From the NCBI GenBank assembly GCA_965153355.1, contig OZ231126.1:58094001-58158000 (forward strand): a stretch of DNA of 64,000 nt, read 5' to 3'. Every line of letters starts with the position of its first letter. Position 1 is the stretch's first letter. Below, in pieces: positions 31,051-42,215 of this stretch. The stretch is from Flaccisagitta enflata. Its lineage: Eukaryota; Chaetognatha; Sagittoidea; Aphragmophora. A program made the position numbers and the translations under genes. The notes beneath the pieces are model-generated. The model had not been told where the DNA came from. It saw only the letters and a program-made list of their open reading frames with translations, and searched no databases.

Positions 31051-32399
31051 ATCTTATCTTTTTTTCTTTTGTTTCATTAAAACAATGCATCATAACTGAA
31101 TACGGTGTATCAAACACCTGCAATTCACATCTTTTGGCGACAGCCACTGGTTAAGTTTGGGGAGGGCAGAGGACAGTGACCCTAAAGCAGGCGCCTTTAA
31201 AGTTGAGGAAAGTTAATCAAAATCAAAGGGTTTGAAAATTGGGAAAAAAAATCAAAAGCTAGAATAGAAGAAAAAAGAAAATTATTGAAGATTTAACACT
31301 CTTGGTATTGCCAAAAGGTGATATTTGATTACTACACCACAATTTAACACAATTCAAACCTGAAATATACTGTTTTATTGCTTTTTGACAGAATTATTCA
31401 AAATGACAATAAGTAACTTTAATTTACTTAAAATGACTTCAAAGACTTAAAATGCCTTTAGATGCGGTTAGGATTCCACATCATTTTGAAATTTGAGGAA
31501 ATTTTGCTCAAATACTGCATTTTTAAGGACATTTTTTTCATAAACTCTTTTATATTGGTAGAAATAGGGCTTAACTGACCAGATTTGTTGTAGTTGGATG
31601 GTAATTTATTCTTGTTTTGCTTTGTTTTTGATTTTTCACCCTTTTCAAAAAAATTGTGTGGCTATATTAATTTGATATTAATTTGATTTGACAAAAACCC
31701 TATTCAAACCTAAAGAAATGGAGAAAAACTCGGATTTTCCCAAGAAATCAACTTCATTAAGTCATTTTTTTCTTCATATATATTAGTAAAGACTAACATT
31801 TCTCTTTCAAGACCATTCTGGCCATTTTTGCTTGATTCATATGGATATGAGATTAATTAAAAGTCTATGGGTTAATCTATCAATCTCTAGCAAAGCCACT
31901 CATGAGGTTTTTCACGTTTTCATTCACAGTTAAAACTACCAGACCCTGTCTAATGAAATTTTTTTCATAAAAAAACGGCAGCTTATGTGCTTTCAGACGC
32001 ATCCAACCAGGATTTCTCAAAATGAGTTGTTTAGCCACAATAAAGGTTTTGTGGGTATCACTTGCTTTTGAAAACAGTGTAAGAGTTACTAAAAATGACT
32101 TACTATGACAAGATATGACAATATATGACAAAATTTTTAAAAAATGACAAAAAATGTTAATATGACTTAAAATGACTTGAAGTTGAAGGGGGGAGCAGAG
32201 CAGTGGCCCCAAAAGGGTTGATGACCTATGGTTTCACATACATGGGGAATTTTCTCCATCTTCTCGGGGTGACGACGAAAATGTCTAAATTGTTTTACCA
32301 GTCGCCATTTTACCACCTCAGAACTTTGTCTAACACAATCTTACCACCCACGAAAATGTCTAACATTTTGTCTAAAAATGCACAAAAAGTCATTATAAG
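31051..32399. other. No recognisable gene
   Basis: AT-rich. A fragment of the GGCAGCGGCCCC family (GTGGCCCCAAAAGGGTTGAT) is visible at about 32200. No coding block could be supported. Confidence 0.45.
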
Positions 32400-32850
32400 T
32401 CATCAAAAACCATCTTCGCGGTTCGCGGTTCGCACCTTCCCACTCTCCTAAAGGCCAAAACAAAAGTTCGCGGTTCGCAGTTCGCACCCTCTCTCTTTCC
32501 ACTGCCCTTACACAAAAGTTCGCGGTTCGCAGTTCGCACCTTCTCTCTCTCCACTGCCCTAACACAAAAGTTCGCGGCTCGCAGTTCGCACCTTTTTTTT
32601 CTTTTCACTGCCCCATCTAAAAGTTCGCAGTTCCCAGTTCGCACCTCTCTCTATCTCTCTCCTCTTTCCCATCTTAAAAGTTCGCAGTTCGCGGTTCGCA
32701 CCTAATCTTTCTCTTATCTGCCAAAGTTGAAAAGTTCGCTGTTCGCAGTTCACACAGTTCCAATCTTCTCTGCCCTAACTCAAAGTTCGCGGTTCGCGGC
32801 TCGCAGCTACCCACTTTACTGACAACCCAACCTATTAAGTTTGCAATTCG
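32400..32850. repeat. GTTCGC-rich tandem repeat
   Basis: Seven to eight units of about 55-62 bp. Each has two or three tandem GTTCGCGGTTCGCAGTTCGC-type nonamers, then CACC, a CT-rich tract, CTGCC and AAAAG. The GTTCGC core is much better conserved than the spacer. Confidence 0.85.
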
Positions 32851-33227
32851 CGGTTCCCACCTGATCATTTATCTGAATGACCAATCTCAAAACTTCGATG
32901 TTCGCACCTCCACCCGTTCTACACTTCCCAACATGGTCGAGTGGCATTAATAGGGGTCCGTTCACTGATGTCTGACAGAGGAATTGCATTTTTGTGAGGG
33001 TCATGAGTATGCAAATCAAGAACTATCAAGTAGAAAATCATCCCTAGAGCGGTTTGAATAAATCATAATTTTTTGCATTATTTTGCCTGCTACAATTCCC
33101 TTTCATTGGATAGGTCGTGTTAAAAAAGAAATAAGACTTTCATTGTTCATGCCACTGCAGTGGCCTAAAATTAAAAAAATCAATTCTTTCTTTAAGTTTA
33201 AACCATATATTGCGACTTATGAAAAAA

Positions 33228-33347
33228 AAAGGCCGGATACAAGGCCAATACCAGTTGCGGACGGGTGGGCAGGGGCGGAAGTGCGCGTTTTCACGGACGG
33301 ACGGACGGACAAAGGCTCTTATAGAGTTGCGTGTCCTCAACTAAAAA
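33228..33347 (+). mobile_element. Hairpin-ended dispersed repeat copy
   Basis: GGCCGGATACAAGGCC start, GGGTGGGCAGGGGCGGAAG, GGACGGACGGAC, GACAAAG, TTATAG, then stem AGTTG...CAACT and TAAAAA. It is the closest relative of the 4385-4556 copy, yet with a different, still pairing terminal stem. Confidence 0.7.
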
Positions 33348-33569
33348 GGGAATTGTATGAGGATTGATAAAATGAGTCAAACCAACCTTAAAAATTCTTT
33401 TTGCAAAATGAAGCAAAAGAGTTAGAAATATATTTTACTTTTCTTAAAAACCACTTTAGGGATGATTATCTTCTAGATAGTTCGTTTTTTATAAACTCAT
33501 GACCTACATCAAAATGCAAAAAAAAACAAAAAAAAAAAACAAAAAAAGATCAGACAGACAACAGTTCTC

Positions 33570-33580
33570 TCCCTCTCTCT

Positions 33581-33650
<70 letters not shown>
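33570..33650. repeat. (CT)n microsatellite
   Basis: About 80 bp of CT with a few TTTCT interruptions. Confidence 0.95.
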
Positions 33651-33652
<2 letters not shown>

Positions 33653-34156
33653 CTTTAAAAAGACTATTTAGATCTTTTAAAAGAAGAATTGTAATTTCGA
33701 ATTCAGAATCAGTTATCTTGTAATCATTCTGATAACTATCAAGGCGTCTCCAAAACAGCAAGTTGGCCCCATTTTCTTTTGAATTTCTTAACTTTTTCGT
33801 CCTCGCTTGAGGTTGCTGTGTCGTTTACTAATGTTCCGTCGCTAATTTGAAATCATTGATAGTCAACTGAACCTTTGTACTTTCTGGTGACGGCTGCAAA
33901 GTTGATGGCTGTAAGCAAGGAAAAACAGTAATAGTGCTTGTGAGATAATGATGAAGTGTGACTCCAGATTTGGTTGGTCCGTCGGTCACGCAAACGTTTG
34001 AGATGTGCAAAACGACCGATTCTGACGTCTTCCTTCCATCCTATCAACTTTCATTCATTCGTTCATTCATTCATTCATCCATTCATCCATTCAGAACCCA
34101 CTGACGTAAGTTAGTCAATTTTCATGTGATTTCTAGCTAACAAGAAATCATTCATT

Positions 34157-34245
34157 TTTAGTCGCGAGCTACGCGACTCTATAAGCCACTTTTTGATCGG
34201 TCCGTCGGTCCGTCGGTCCGTCGGTCCATTGGTCCGTCAAAAAAC
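34157..34245 (-). mobile_element. Hairpin-ended repeat, reverse copy
   Basis: Reads TTTTTAGTCGCGAGCTACGC followed by GACTCTATAA and a GGTCCGTC repeat, that is, the reverse complement of the usual 3' end (stem AGTCGCG...CGCGACT). Confidence 0.65.
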
Positions 34246-34420
34246 TGTTTTAAAGGCGTTTGAAAGCGTTTTTATGTCTCTGAACAGTAGAAAGGAAACT
34301 TAGTGGAGTAAACAGATATTTCAAATGTCTTTTTTAAGAAAATGTTTGTATGTCTATCTGCCTGACTTTTTTTGAAAGTGCCGACGCATGCAACATAGGT
34401 CTAATAAACTTGTTAGTTGC

Positions 34421-34640
34421 AGACACGCAACTGTATAAGAGGCTTTGCCCGTCCGTCGGTCCATCCATCTGGCGTTGTTCCATCACGCTTGAGTTGAAAA
34501 CACGAAAAATGCGCAAGTATGATGCTGCAGTTGTTATTGAGTATGCGTGTGTGGGAGGGGGAGGGGTGTTGGGTCTGGGGAAGGGGTGAGGCTAGGGTTT
34601 GGATGCCCCTGCCCACCTGTCCGCGACGATATGGTAACCT
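34421..34640 (-). mobile_element. Hairpin-ended repeat, reverse copy, near full length
   Basis: On the minus strand it ends TATACAGTTGCGTGTCTGCA followed by ACTAAC (stem AGTTGC...GCAACT), preceded by GGCAAAG and GGACGG repeats. Its start matches GGACAGGTGGGCAGGGGC. It is followed at about 34650 by a fragment of the GGCAGCGGCCCC fold-back family. Confidence 0.65.
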
Positions 34641-34739
34641 GGCGTCAGTTGTTTTTTGGGCAGCGGCCCCAAAGGGGTCGAAGATCTATGCTTTTCACAC
34701 ATATGGGGAATTTTCACAATATCATAGATCGCAGAGACT

Positions 34740-36100
34740 TCTGGTTGGCGCCATTTGAAAGAGAAAAATAAGCTCTTTCTTAGCTGTGAATATCAAAAAA
34801 AGTATCATCCCAGCCCCAAAATGGCTCAACTTTCAAAAATTGACCACAAACCGAAAATGGAAAACTTTATTTCTCCCCTACGTTTCAAAAAGTCGAATTA
34901 CGTAATTCGACTTTTTTCCAATAAGAGGTCATGTCAGCCGGTCGGTCGGTTGTTCGGTTGGTTGCTTGGTCACGCAAATGTATGAAATGTGCAAACGGCT
35001 GAATCTGACATATTTCTTCATTCCTATCACCTTTCATGCCTTACCACATTCATTTTCATTCATTCATTTGTTCACTCATTCATCATTCATTGATTCGCTC
35101 ATTCATTAGAAACGTTCACTCACTAATTCTTAATCAAGCAAGGCGCACTTATTTGATATAACTTGGCCTTGTTTTTAGCATCTTACCCTTCACTTGACTG
35201 CTACTGCGTGTCCAGCACGTTTTATTGTGACACTTCCGCTTTTTCCTGTTTTCACATCTGAGGTGCATGCTCTCGCCTTGCAAGGTTGACTACTGGTGTA
35301 AGCTTCGTGGTATTTGTAGCCATCTAGGAGGCATCCATGATAGCAACTCTGATCAATTTTTCTCACTAAGAAAAATATTCGGCGCGTTCTGCGCCATCAC
35401 TTGTCTAAACCTTACTTTTATGAAGATGCTTGAAGTCATTGTTTTGTTTTCGTCTCGCGTCGGACCTTTTTGAGTTACTAATCTTGCTTCTGAGACTTAA
35501 GAATGATTCTACATTTTTTCAAGGTAAATCAAGTCGTGTAAGACATTTTCAGCATTAACGATACTGTCTTACTGATAAGTCATTTTTAGGCTTGCCACTT
35601 TCAGGTTAGACATTTATGGGGTTAGACATTTTTTGGGTTTGACATTGTTTGGTTTTGACATGTTTCGATTTAGACATTTTTAGGTTAGACATTTTTGGTT
35701 TAGACATTTTGGGTTAGACAACACAAATTTTAGACATTTTATTTTAGACAAAATAGTCAGTAGACAAAAATTGAGCAGGTAAGAATATTTAGACATTTTC
35801 GTAGGTACTCTCTTCTCCTCCTCCTCCTCCTCCGTCACCCCCACAAAGCCCAGCCTCGAGGCCCAAATTCCAGTCTTGAGGCCCAAATCCCAGCCTCAAG
35901 TAACCACTGACGATCCAGGTCTTACAAACTAGATACGATCTACTGCACGATCAAAGTGGTTCTCGTCTCCAATAGATACGAGAAGAGATAGCTATAAATC
36001 GATTATTAGATATAGCTAGATATCGATTTCCGATACGATTCAACATTTTTTTGATAGTTAACGTATTATTAATAAATGTTTACCATGTAACCATTTCTTA
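34740..36100. other. No recognisable gene
   Basis: Includes CATTCATT repeats (35040-35100) and a degenerate TTAGACATTTT repeat (35600-35800). The open frames have no domain or splice context. Confidence 0.45.
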
Positions 36101-36104
36101 AATA

Positions 36105-36164
<60 letters not shown>
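36105..36164. repeat. (GT)n microsatellite
   Basis: About 58 bp of pure GT. Confidence 0.97.
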
Positions 36165-36165
<1 letters not shown>

Positions 36166-36574
36166 GCACTTAGAAGTGCTGATAGGTCGCTTATCATAGT
36201 AAATCCATATTGACTATACAGTAGAGTCGCTTTTCTTGTATCTGTTAATAATTTGGAGAAATCTATTTTTGAAATCGTTTTTTTTTTTTCCAATGGAAAA
36301 CGATCTTTGATAAAAATTGGAAAAATTTCGAATTTGAGACAGGATACTTGACATTTGTAACTGTTTAAAGGAAACCAGTCGGTTTGAAACTGTTTTTTTG
36401 AATTATAGACATGAATAATTCGTCCATGGCATGAATGAATATTGAATGAAAGACAGTGTAAATGTAAGCAAGCATGAGCATGAGCCAGTCATTCAACCTC
36501 TTTTGTCTGCTCTTTTACTGTTATCAATTTTGGGCGATTGCTCACCCAAATCTGACTGAAAGAATCGAACCTCG

Positions 36575-36670
<96 letters not shown>

Positions 36671-36724
36671 CACACTTCCATTTTTCTCTCTATTGTCTCT
36701 CTCTCTCTCTTCTTGCCCAATCTA

Positions 36725-36759
<35 letters not shown>

Positions 36760-36760
36760 C
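36575..36760. repeat. (CT)n and (CTGT)n microsatellite
   Basis: About 90 bp of CT, a short break, then more CT and seven CTGT units. Confidence 0.95.
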
Positions 36761-37177
36761 GTCGGTCTGTCTCGGTGTTGCACACCGGATATCGGTTCAC
36801 GATGCAGGAAGGAGTCTCGGTCAGTCTGTCCGATGCGGGTCGATTTTTGCGGAGATTAGCCTCAAGGCCCAAATCCCAGTCTCAAGGCCCAAATCCTAGC
36901 CTCAAGGCCCAAATCCTAGGCTGGAGGCTGGGGGATACATGTTTAAGCAAGCAAATACTAATACCAGGAAGCATGTCAGTGAGCATAGCTGGTCTTCTAT
37001 AAGAGTAGTTTTGAGTACTTTAGGTCATCAAGCTCATTTAGCTCAGTCGTATTTTTCTCTTATTTTCAGCGCGATCAATATATACAATTGCTTATGATTT
37101 AGTCTCACATTATGAAGAAATGCGATAACTGAAGACGGTGGAGGGTGATGAATGCTTACAGAAGAAGGAGAAATATA

Positions 37178-38096
37178 GGATGTGAACCCCCCTAAAGCTG
37201 TAGCACCCCCCCTTACAGATCAAACTACAGTGACAAATAATGAATTGGATGTTGCTAATTAAAGTTTGTTACTGTACAAGTGGCGCCACCAGAGCGATTT
37301 TGCAATTTCCATTCCAGTCTCAAATTATAATATAAAATCCTTGAAATTATAAATTTTTAATAATAATTGATTTTAGTGCTTTATCAAGCTATTTCTAGAC
37401 TTAACAAGGCCAACACCTATAAGTCGCGTGCGAGACTTAAATAATTATTTCATTACATAACCACATAACTAAAATGACTTTCATTGAATTCAAGTGATAT
37501 AAGATGACTTAAAATGATTTAAAATGACCTAAAATGACTTAAAATGACCTAAATTGACTTGAATTGACCTAAAATGACTAAAATGACCCAGTGACTAAAA
37601 TGACTTAAATTGACTTAAATTGACTTAAAATGACTTTAAATGACTTAAATTGACCTAGAATGACTTAAATTGAACTTAACTGACCTAAATTGACTTAAAT
37701 TGACCTAAAATCACTAAAATGCTGAAAACTATTAAAATAACTCAAATGACATAAATTGACTTAAACTGACTTTAAATGACCCAAAATGACTTAAAATGAT
37801 CTAATTTGACTTTAAATGACCTAATTTACTTAAAATGAGTTAGTAGGAATAAAACGGATAAAAAAAGTAAAGTGTGACCGACCGACCGACCGACCGACCA
37901 ACCGACCGACGGACAAAGCGGGGTGTAGAGTCGCGTAGCACGCGACTAAAAATTAAATCTGAAAAATCGCTCTGGTGACGCCACTTGCATTGATATAAAC
38001 ATTCTACCTCTACCTTTAAAGTGTCTTTAATTTAATTGGCTAGAGCTGTAGGTGGGGGTGCTACAGTTTTCAGGGGGTTCACACCTTATATTAACC
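37178..38096. mobile_element. Fold-back MITE interrupted by a second element
   Basis: GTGAACCCCCCTAAAGCTGT and GTGGCGCCACCAGAGCGATTT on the left (37190-37290) return inverted at 37985-38085. Between the arms sits the hairpin-ended element 37404-37950, so this is a nested insertion. Confidence 0.75.
37404..37950 (+). mobile_element. Hairpin-ended element with minisatellite, nested
   Basis: Same first bases as 21741 (CAAGGCCAACACCTATAAGT) and the same ending: ACCGACCGACC, GACAAAGCGGGGTGTAGAG, AGTCGCGTAGCACGCGACT, AAAAA. The inside is TGACTTAAAATGACCTAAA minisatellite. Confidence 0.72.
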
Positions 38097-38295
38097 TTTT
38101 CTCTGTACGTTTTTTCCTCACGGAAAAAGCGGCCATGACTGGTATCATTGTATAATAGAATCAAGTGTGAATAGAAAAATGAGGTTGAAAACCGGGTACA
38201 CTCATTCTCTGTTGGGCATGCGGAAATCGCAAGTAGCGGCTTGCACGCTCAACAGTATCATTAAATCAAGGCCTGAGTATTGCAACTTTAAAGAT

Positions 38296-38385
38296 AAAGC
38301 TAGATACCCCAAATTGGTCTTAACTTAAAGAGTTGTTTAAACTCTTAAATTGCGACCAATCTGGGGTTTTTAGCTCAACTCGTTT
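38296..38385. repeat. Short inverted repeat with AGCTAGA...ATTGG motif
   Basis: AAGCTAGATACCCCAAATTGG at the left pairs with an inverted CCAATCTGGGGTTTTTAGCT at the right. The same core motif occurs in the arms at 794-1393 and in the MITE at 59169-59937. Confidence 0.6.
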
Positions 38386-38908
38386 ATAAGCAGTGCTCTT
38401 TCAAAGTTAATGCTCATTTCTCAGCATGGAAAATTCTTTATTGCAATTTAGGGCGGATGTAGATGTAAGAAACTCAATGAAAAAGCTTTTGATTGTTCTG
38501 ATTGTTGTTATGTGAAGGAAAGTTGTTAGGTTAATTAATCTGAGAGAGATTTTATAAAAAAAATCGGGGTAGTATGAGCCGTTTCAACATCACATTTCAC
38601 TTATTTTATCATCAAGAAAAAAGTGCCAGGAAATGACTGCACAATGTTTGTTGGTTTTAGTGATTGTATTTTTCTGAAATTAGTAAAAAAGGCCAAAAAT
38701 GAATTTTTTTGATAATGTTGATGTATTTACGAGCCGATCCATACATTATATGCCATATATGGCCATTTCGTACATTTTCGTCCTACTAGCCTACTTCTAG
38801 AGGAAAAGGCGGTAATATCATTTGCATATATTGGCCCCAATTTATTCAAGTTTAACTCTAGGATAACAAGGCAACCCTCCGACACAAATACGGCACACAT
38901 GAACTTAC

Positions 38909-39096
38909 CTCAATTCATACCCCATAATCGGGAGTGGGGATCGATCACTGGAACAGTTATCGCAAACTGCTTTGCCGCATTTGCGACAATGATGTTGTCG
39001 GCGTCCGACGGTTTTATCTTCAAACATCTTCTTCACCGCCCAAAAAAAGGGAGAATCGCATCGCTGACAAATGTCGCTCTCGGCCCAGCTGGGCGT
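38909..39096 (-). CDS. WDFY2: WDFY1/2-like protein, FYVE domain exon
   Basis: A 188-bp exon (phase 0 to 2) between ATCTTCAG and GTAAGT. It encodes WAESDICQRCDSPFFW and RRQHHCRKCGKAVCDNCSS: a complete FYVE zinc finger with the W-x-x-x-D start and the R-(R/K/Q)-H-H-C-R basic patch that binds phosphatidylinositol 3-phosphate, placing the protein on early endosomes. The exon ends at MGYEL, where human WDFY2 continues with V-R-V-C and the last WD repeat. That final exon (about 45-50 residues) was not found. Confidence 0.92.
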
Positions 39097-39140
39097 CTGA
39101 AGATAGGAAGCAATTACATGCGAATTCAACTTATCATCGT

Positions 39141-39315
39141 TGTTATGTCCTGAATAACTGTTATCGTAACATTGCTTTCATTCATTGTCCTTTGAATTAC
39201 CATAGCGTTTATATGATTGTTTCATTCTTCCAGATGGCGGTATTTATACAAGTATAGTGTTGTTCTTATTCCTTCTTCTAGTGCGCCAATGATATACGAA
39301 ACTCAGAACTTTACA
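39141..39315 (+). repeat. Gypsy 5' LTR
   Basis: TGTTATGTCCTGAATAACTG ... ACTTTACA. About 90% identical to 41339-41512. Confidence 0.85.
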
Positions 39316-40017
39316 ATGGCGCAGTTGACATTTTAAATCTTTGCACGCTTGACTTTTAACGATGTCGGTTGAGACGCTTCAATCCCTTCCAGCATCAAAG
39401 GTCACGCCCCTCTGGCCTGAGGCCAATGGCCGGTTGAGGCCTTCATGAAGTGTTTGGGGAAGGTTGCAAGAACTGCTCATGTGGAAGGTGGTCCTTTTAG
39501 AGCGGCTCTCAACGAGTTTTTGATGACGTATCGTGCTACTTAACATCCCTCCGCAGGTGTTTCACCAGCTCAACTCATGTTCCCTGGACGTCGTTATAGG
39601 ACTCTGCTGCCTAGTGTTGCTGTCAAGCCGCCTAATTATGATGCCGTTGCAAAATTCAACAGAGAAGCTGCAGCCAAAGCTAAACAATATGCTGACGAAA
39701 AGCACAAAGTGGTGGCTTCCTCGTTCTCAGTAGGGGACACAGTACTCGTCCACCAACAGAAGCGGAGCAAGCTCACTCCATACTATTGCCCCTGGCCTTA
39801 CAAGATCATTTCAGTGAAGAATTCCATGGTTTCTGCGCGTAGGGGCGACCATGTTATCGTGCGGAATTCCTCCCATTTCAAAAAAGTTGAGCTGCAACAT
39901 AGTTCTCTCCGGTCGTCTCCTTTGCCTGCTCCGGCTCGTCATGCTACGCCCGCTGCGAAAAGGCTTCCTGGTGTGACTCCCGTATTCCTTGCCCAGTCTG
40001 CGTCCGGCGGATCTGCG

Positions 40018-40452
40018 GTTTTTGGGCAGCGGCCCAGAAGGGGTCGATGACCTATGCTTTTACACATATGGGGAATTTTCTCCTCCTCCTTCTCCTTCTT
40101 CTTCGTACCCCCCTCCCCAGCCTCCAGGCCCATATCAGGCTTGGGGCCCAAATCTGATCTTGAAGCCCAAATCCCACCCTCAAGGCCCAAATTCCAACCC
40201 CAAGGCCCAGATTCCAGTCTTGGGATTTGGGTCTCAAGACTGGGATTTGGGCTAGGTGGATCATCAAACCTCAGCAATAGACCCGGAGGCAGGAGGATGG
40301 GAGGGAGGAGAAGGAAGGAGAGGAGGAGGAGAGAAAATTCCCCATATGTGTGAAAGTATAGGTCATCATTTACTTCAGGGCAGCTGCCCTGCTCCCCCCT
40401 CAACTTCCTCCACAACCTACTTAAGCAGAACACGGGTACCGCTGACCATCTA
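40018..40452. mobile_element. Fold-back element inserted in gypsy remnant
   Basis: GGGCAGCGGCCCAGAAGGGG and CACATATGGGGAATTTTCTC on the left reappear inverted near 40330-40405; the right end has GGGTACCGCTGACCAT. It is the same family as 29996-30705. It interrupts the repetitive tail of the gypsy pol frame. Confidence 0.7.
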
Positions 40453-40484
40453 ACACTTTTGCGACTATTAAGAATGATGGACCA

Positions 40485-41075
40485 ACTGCCCAGTCTGCTT
40501 CTGGCAGAGCTGAGGCTTCTAACGACGTTTCTAGTGCCCAGTCTGCTTCTGGCAGAGCTGTGCCTTCTCGTGACATGCCTATTGCTCAGTCTGCTTCTGG
40601 CAGAGCTGTGCCTTCTCGTGACATGCCTACTGCGCAGTCTGCTTTGGGCAGAGCTGTACCTCCTCGTGACATGCCTACTGCGCAGTCTGCTTCTGGCAGA
40701 GCTGTGCTTCTCGTGACATGCCTATTGCGCAGTCTGCTTCTGGCAGAGCTGTGCCTTCTCGTGACATGCCTACTGCGCAGTCTGCTTCTGGCAGAGCTGT
40801 GCCTTTTCGTGACATGCCTACTGTGCAGTCTGCTTCTGGCAGAGCTGTGCCTTCTCGAGACATGCCTACTGCGCAGTCTGCTTCTGGCAGAGCTGTGCCT
40901 ACGAAGAGTAAAAGGCCATCTGCCCAGTCCGCTTCGGGTGGAGCTGTAACTTCTAATGACAAGCTGGCTGCCCAGTCTGCTTCTGGCGGAGCTGTGGCTT
41001 CATTGAGTGACAGGCCTGCTGCCCAGTCCGCTTCTGGCGGAGCTGTGCGCCGTCCAAGTCCACGTGACCAAGGGG
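40485..41075 (+). repeat. 48-bp coding tandem repeat in the gypsy tail
   Basis: About twelve units encoding a 16-residue repeat AQSASGRAVPSRDMPT and variants. One unit near 40700 has lost a base and shifts the frame. Confidence 0.88.
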
Positions 41076-41338
41076 CTGCGCAAAAGGACAACGATTCAGC
41101 GGAGGAGTTAGTGGACGCAGAGGATGTTCTGGAAAATCAGCCGGAAGATGGATTGGTGCAAGGAGGTGCAGAGACTGTTGATATTGCGCCTGCACCGAGA
41201 GTCGGAGCGTATCACCCTTCACCTGGAGCTAACGTTCGCAAAGCACCATTTTCACTCCCTCGCAACATCAAACCCCCAGACACTTGTTACAATCTACGGC
41301 CATGCCCAGCGTGACGGATCGATTGAGAAGGGCATAGG

Positions 41339-41512
41339 TGTTATGTCCTGAATAACTGTTGTCGTAACGTTGCGTTCATTCATTGTCCTTTGAATTACCA
41401 TAGCGTTTATATGATTGTTTCATTCTTCCAGATAGCGGTTTTTATACAAGTATAGTGTTGTTCTTATTCCTTCTTTTAGTGCGCCAATGATATATGAAGC
41501 TCAGACTTTCCA
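41339..41512 (+). repeat. Gypsy 3' LTR
   Basis: Direct copy of 39141-39315, ending CTTTCCA. Confidence 0.85.
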
Positions 41513-41691
41513 ATTGTCACTGAAACGTTGGGACATCATAAGGACGGGGAAACGCCGCCGATTCACAACAAACCCTCACTTTTTGTCATAAATGATTATC
41601 ATGCCACGGTGATTTTCTTCCCTCCTGATCGCAAATGCTGTCGTGTACGGGCTTCGCGATACTTAGTGATTCTTTACATAGGATTCCTTAC

Positions 41692-41797
41692 CTCAACTCT
41701 ACTCGACGACATGTCCCAAAACCCCAAGACGCTATCATCCCCACCGGAAATGATGGTTCTCGAGGCACTCGAATATGTCAACGCCATCACTCGACCG
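41692..41797 (-). CDS. WDFY2: WDFY1/2-like protein, WD repeat exon
   Basis: A 106-bp exon between ATTATTCTCAG and GTAAGG. With the split Asn codon from the 55556 exon it gives NGRVMALTYSSASRTIISGG and DDSVLGFWDM, a WD repeat just before the FYVE domain, as in WDFY2 (N-D-R-V-x-A-L-x-Y). The intron to the previous exon is 13.8 kb and contains the whole BEL/Pao element; the intron to the next contains the gypsy relic. Confidence 0.9.
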
Positions 41798-41883
41798 CTG
41801 AGAATAATAAGAAGACATGTGAAAATGTGTACAAAAGGATCGTGATGTGCCCAGTCATACACATGTCAAACTGATCTTCAGAG

Positions 41884-42018
41884 AACAAGGCCAAGTAGGC
41901 CGATGGCTGCGCCGGGTTGTTTGTCTAACGATTGAGTGACCGACCAATTGATAGACTGACAAACGGACAAGAGTTCCAAAATCGAGCATGCAGATGCGTT
42001 GCATGTAGCGCACCTAAA
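41884..42018 (+). mobile_element. Hairpin-ended dispersed repeat copy
   Basis: AACAAGGCCAAGTAGGCC start; end ATGCGTTGCATGTAGCGCAC followed by CTAAAAC, a less perfect stem than in other copies. It is followed by another start-like AACAAGGTCATTAGACC. Confidence 0.6.
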
Positions 42019-42215
42019 ACAAGGTCATTAGACCTAAGTCGCGTGCGTCGGCATTTTCAGTAAGATTTGGTCAGACAGACATACAGGCACACAAATTTTC
42101 AAAATTACCACATCGGAAACAGGGTGACAGAGTCGGAAAATCTGGCACTCAGACATTGTAAAAAAAATGTAAAAAAGCTTAAAAACAACAGTCCTCGACT
42201 GTAGTCTATTTGGTG

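Larger units (their letters stand above)
39345..41314 (+). pseudogene. Gypsy integrase C-terminal remnant
   Basis: The core reads like the end of a Ty3/gypsy integrase: PLWPEANG, E-x-F-M, then FSVGDTVLVHQQKRSKLTP and a later NSSHFKK, typical of the C-terminal SH3-like part and tail. Breaks seen: a missing base after PEANGR, a TAA within the YRAT-HPSAG stretch, a fold-back insertion at 40018-40452 and a one-base loss near 40708. The tail carries the 48-bp repeats and ends PPDTCYNLRP. Not functional. Confidence 0.8.
39141..41512 (+). mobile_element. Internally deleted Ty3/gypsy retrotransposon
   Basis: Two direct LTR copies of about 175 bp (39141-39315 and 41339-41512) enclose 2.0 kb. The flanks are ATCGT and ATTGT, a 5-bp target duplication with one change. 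TGGCGCAG directly after the first LTR is a primer-binding-site candidate; a purine-rich GAGAAGGGCATAGG precedes the second LTR. Only the C-terminal integrase part of pol remains; gag, protease and RT are gone. It lies antisense in a WDFY-like intron, 45 bp from the FYVE exon acceptor. Confidence 0.85.

Noticed and set aside
30280-31154. Open frames with Pro-Lys-Ser-Ala-Leu-Ser or Gly-Phe-Cys-Leu repeats
   Set aside because: They follow the 20-bp and 34-bp tandem repeats and show no domain.
33828-33908. Possible short terminal exon on the minus strand behind TTGCTTACAG
   Set aside because: Only 27 codons, low-complexity, and its phase does not fit the missing last exon of the WDFY-like gene.
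40459-40949. Leu-rich frame LLLAELCLLVTCLLRS as a membrane protein
   Set aside because: An out-of-frame reading of the 48-bp gypsy tail repeat; the AQSASGRAVPSRDMPT frame continues the integrase tail.
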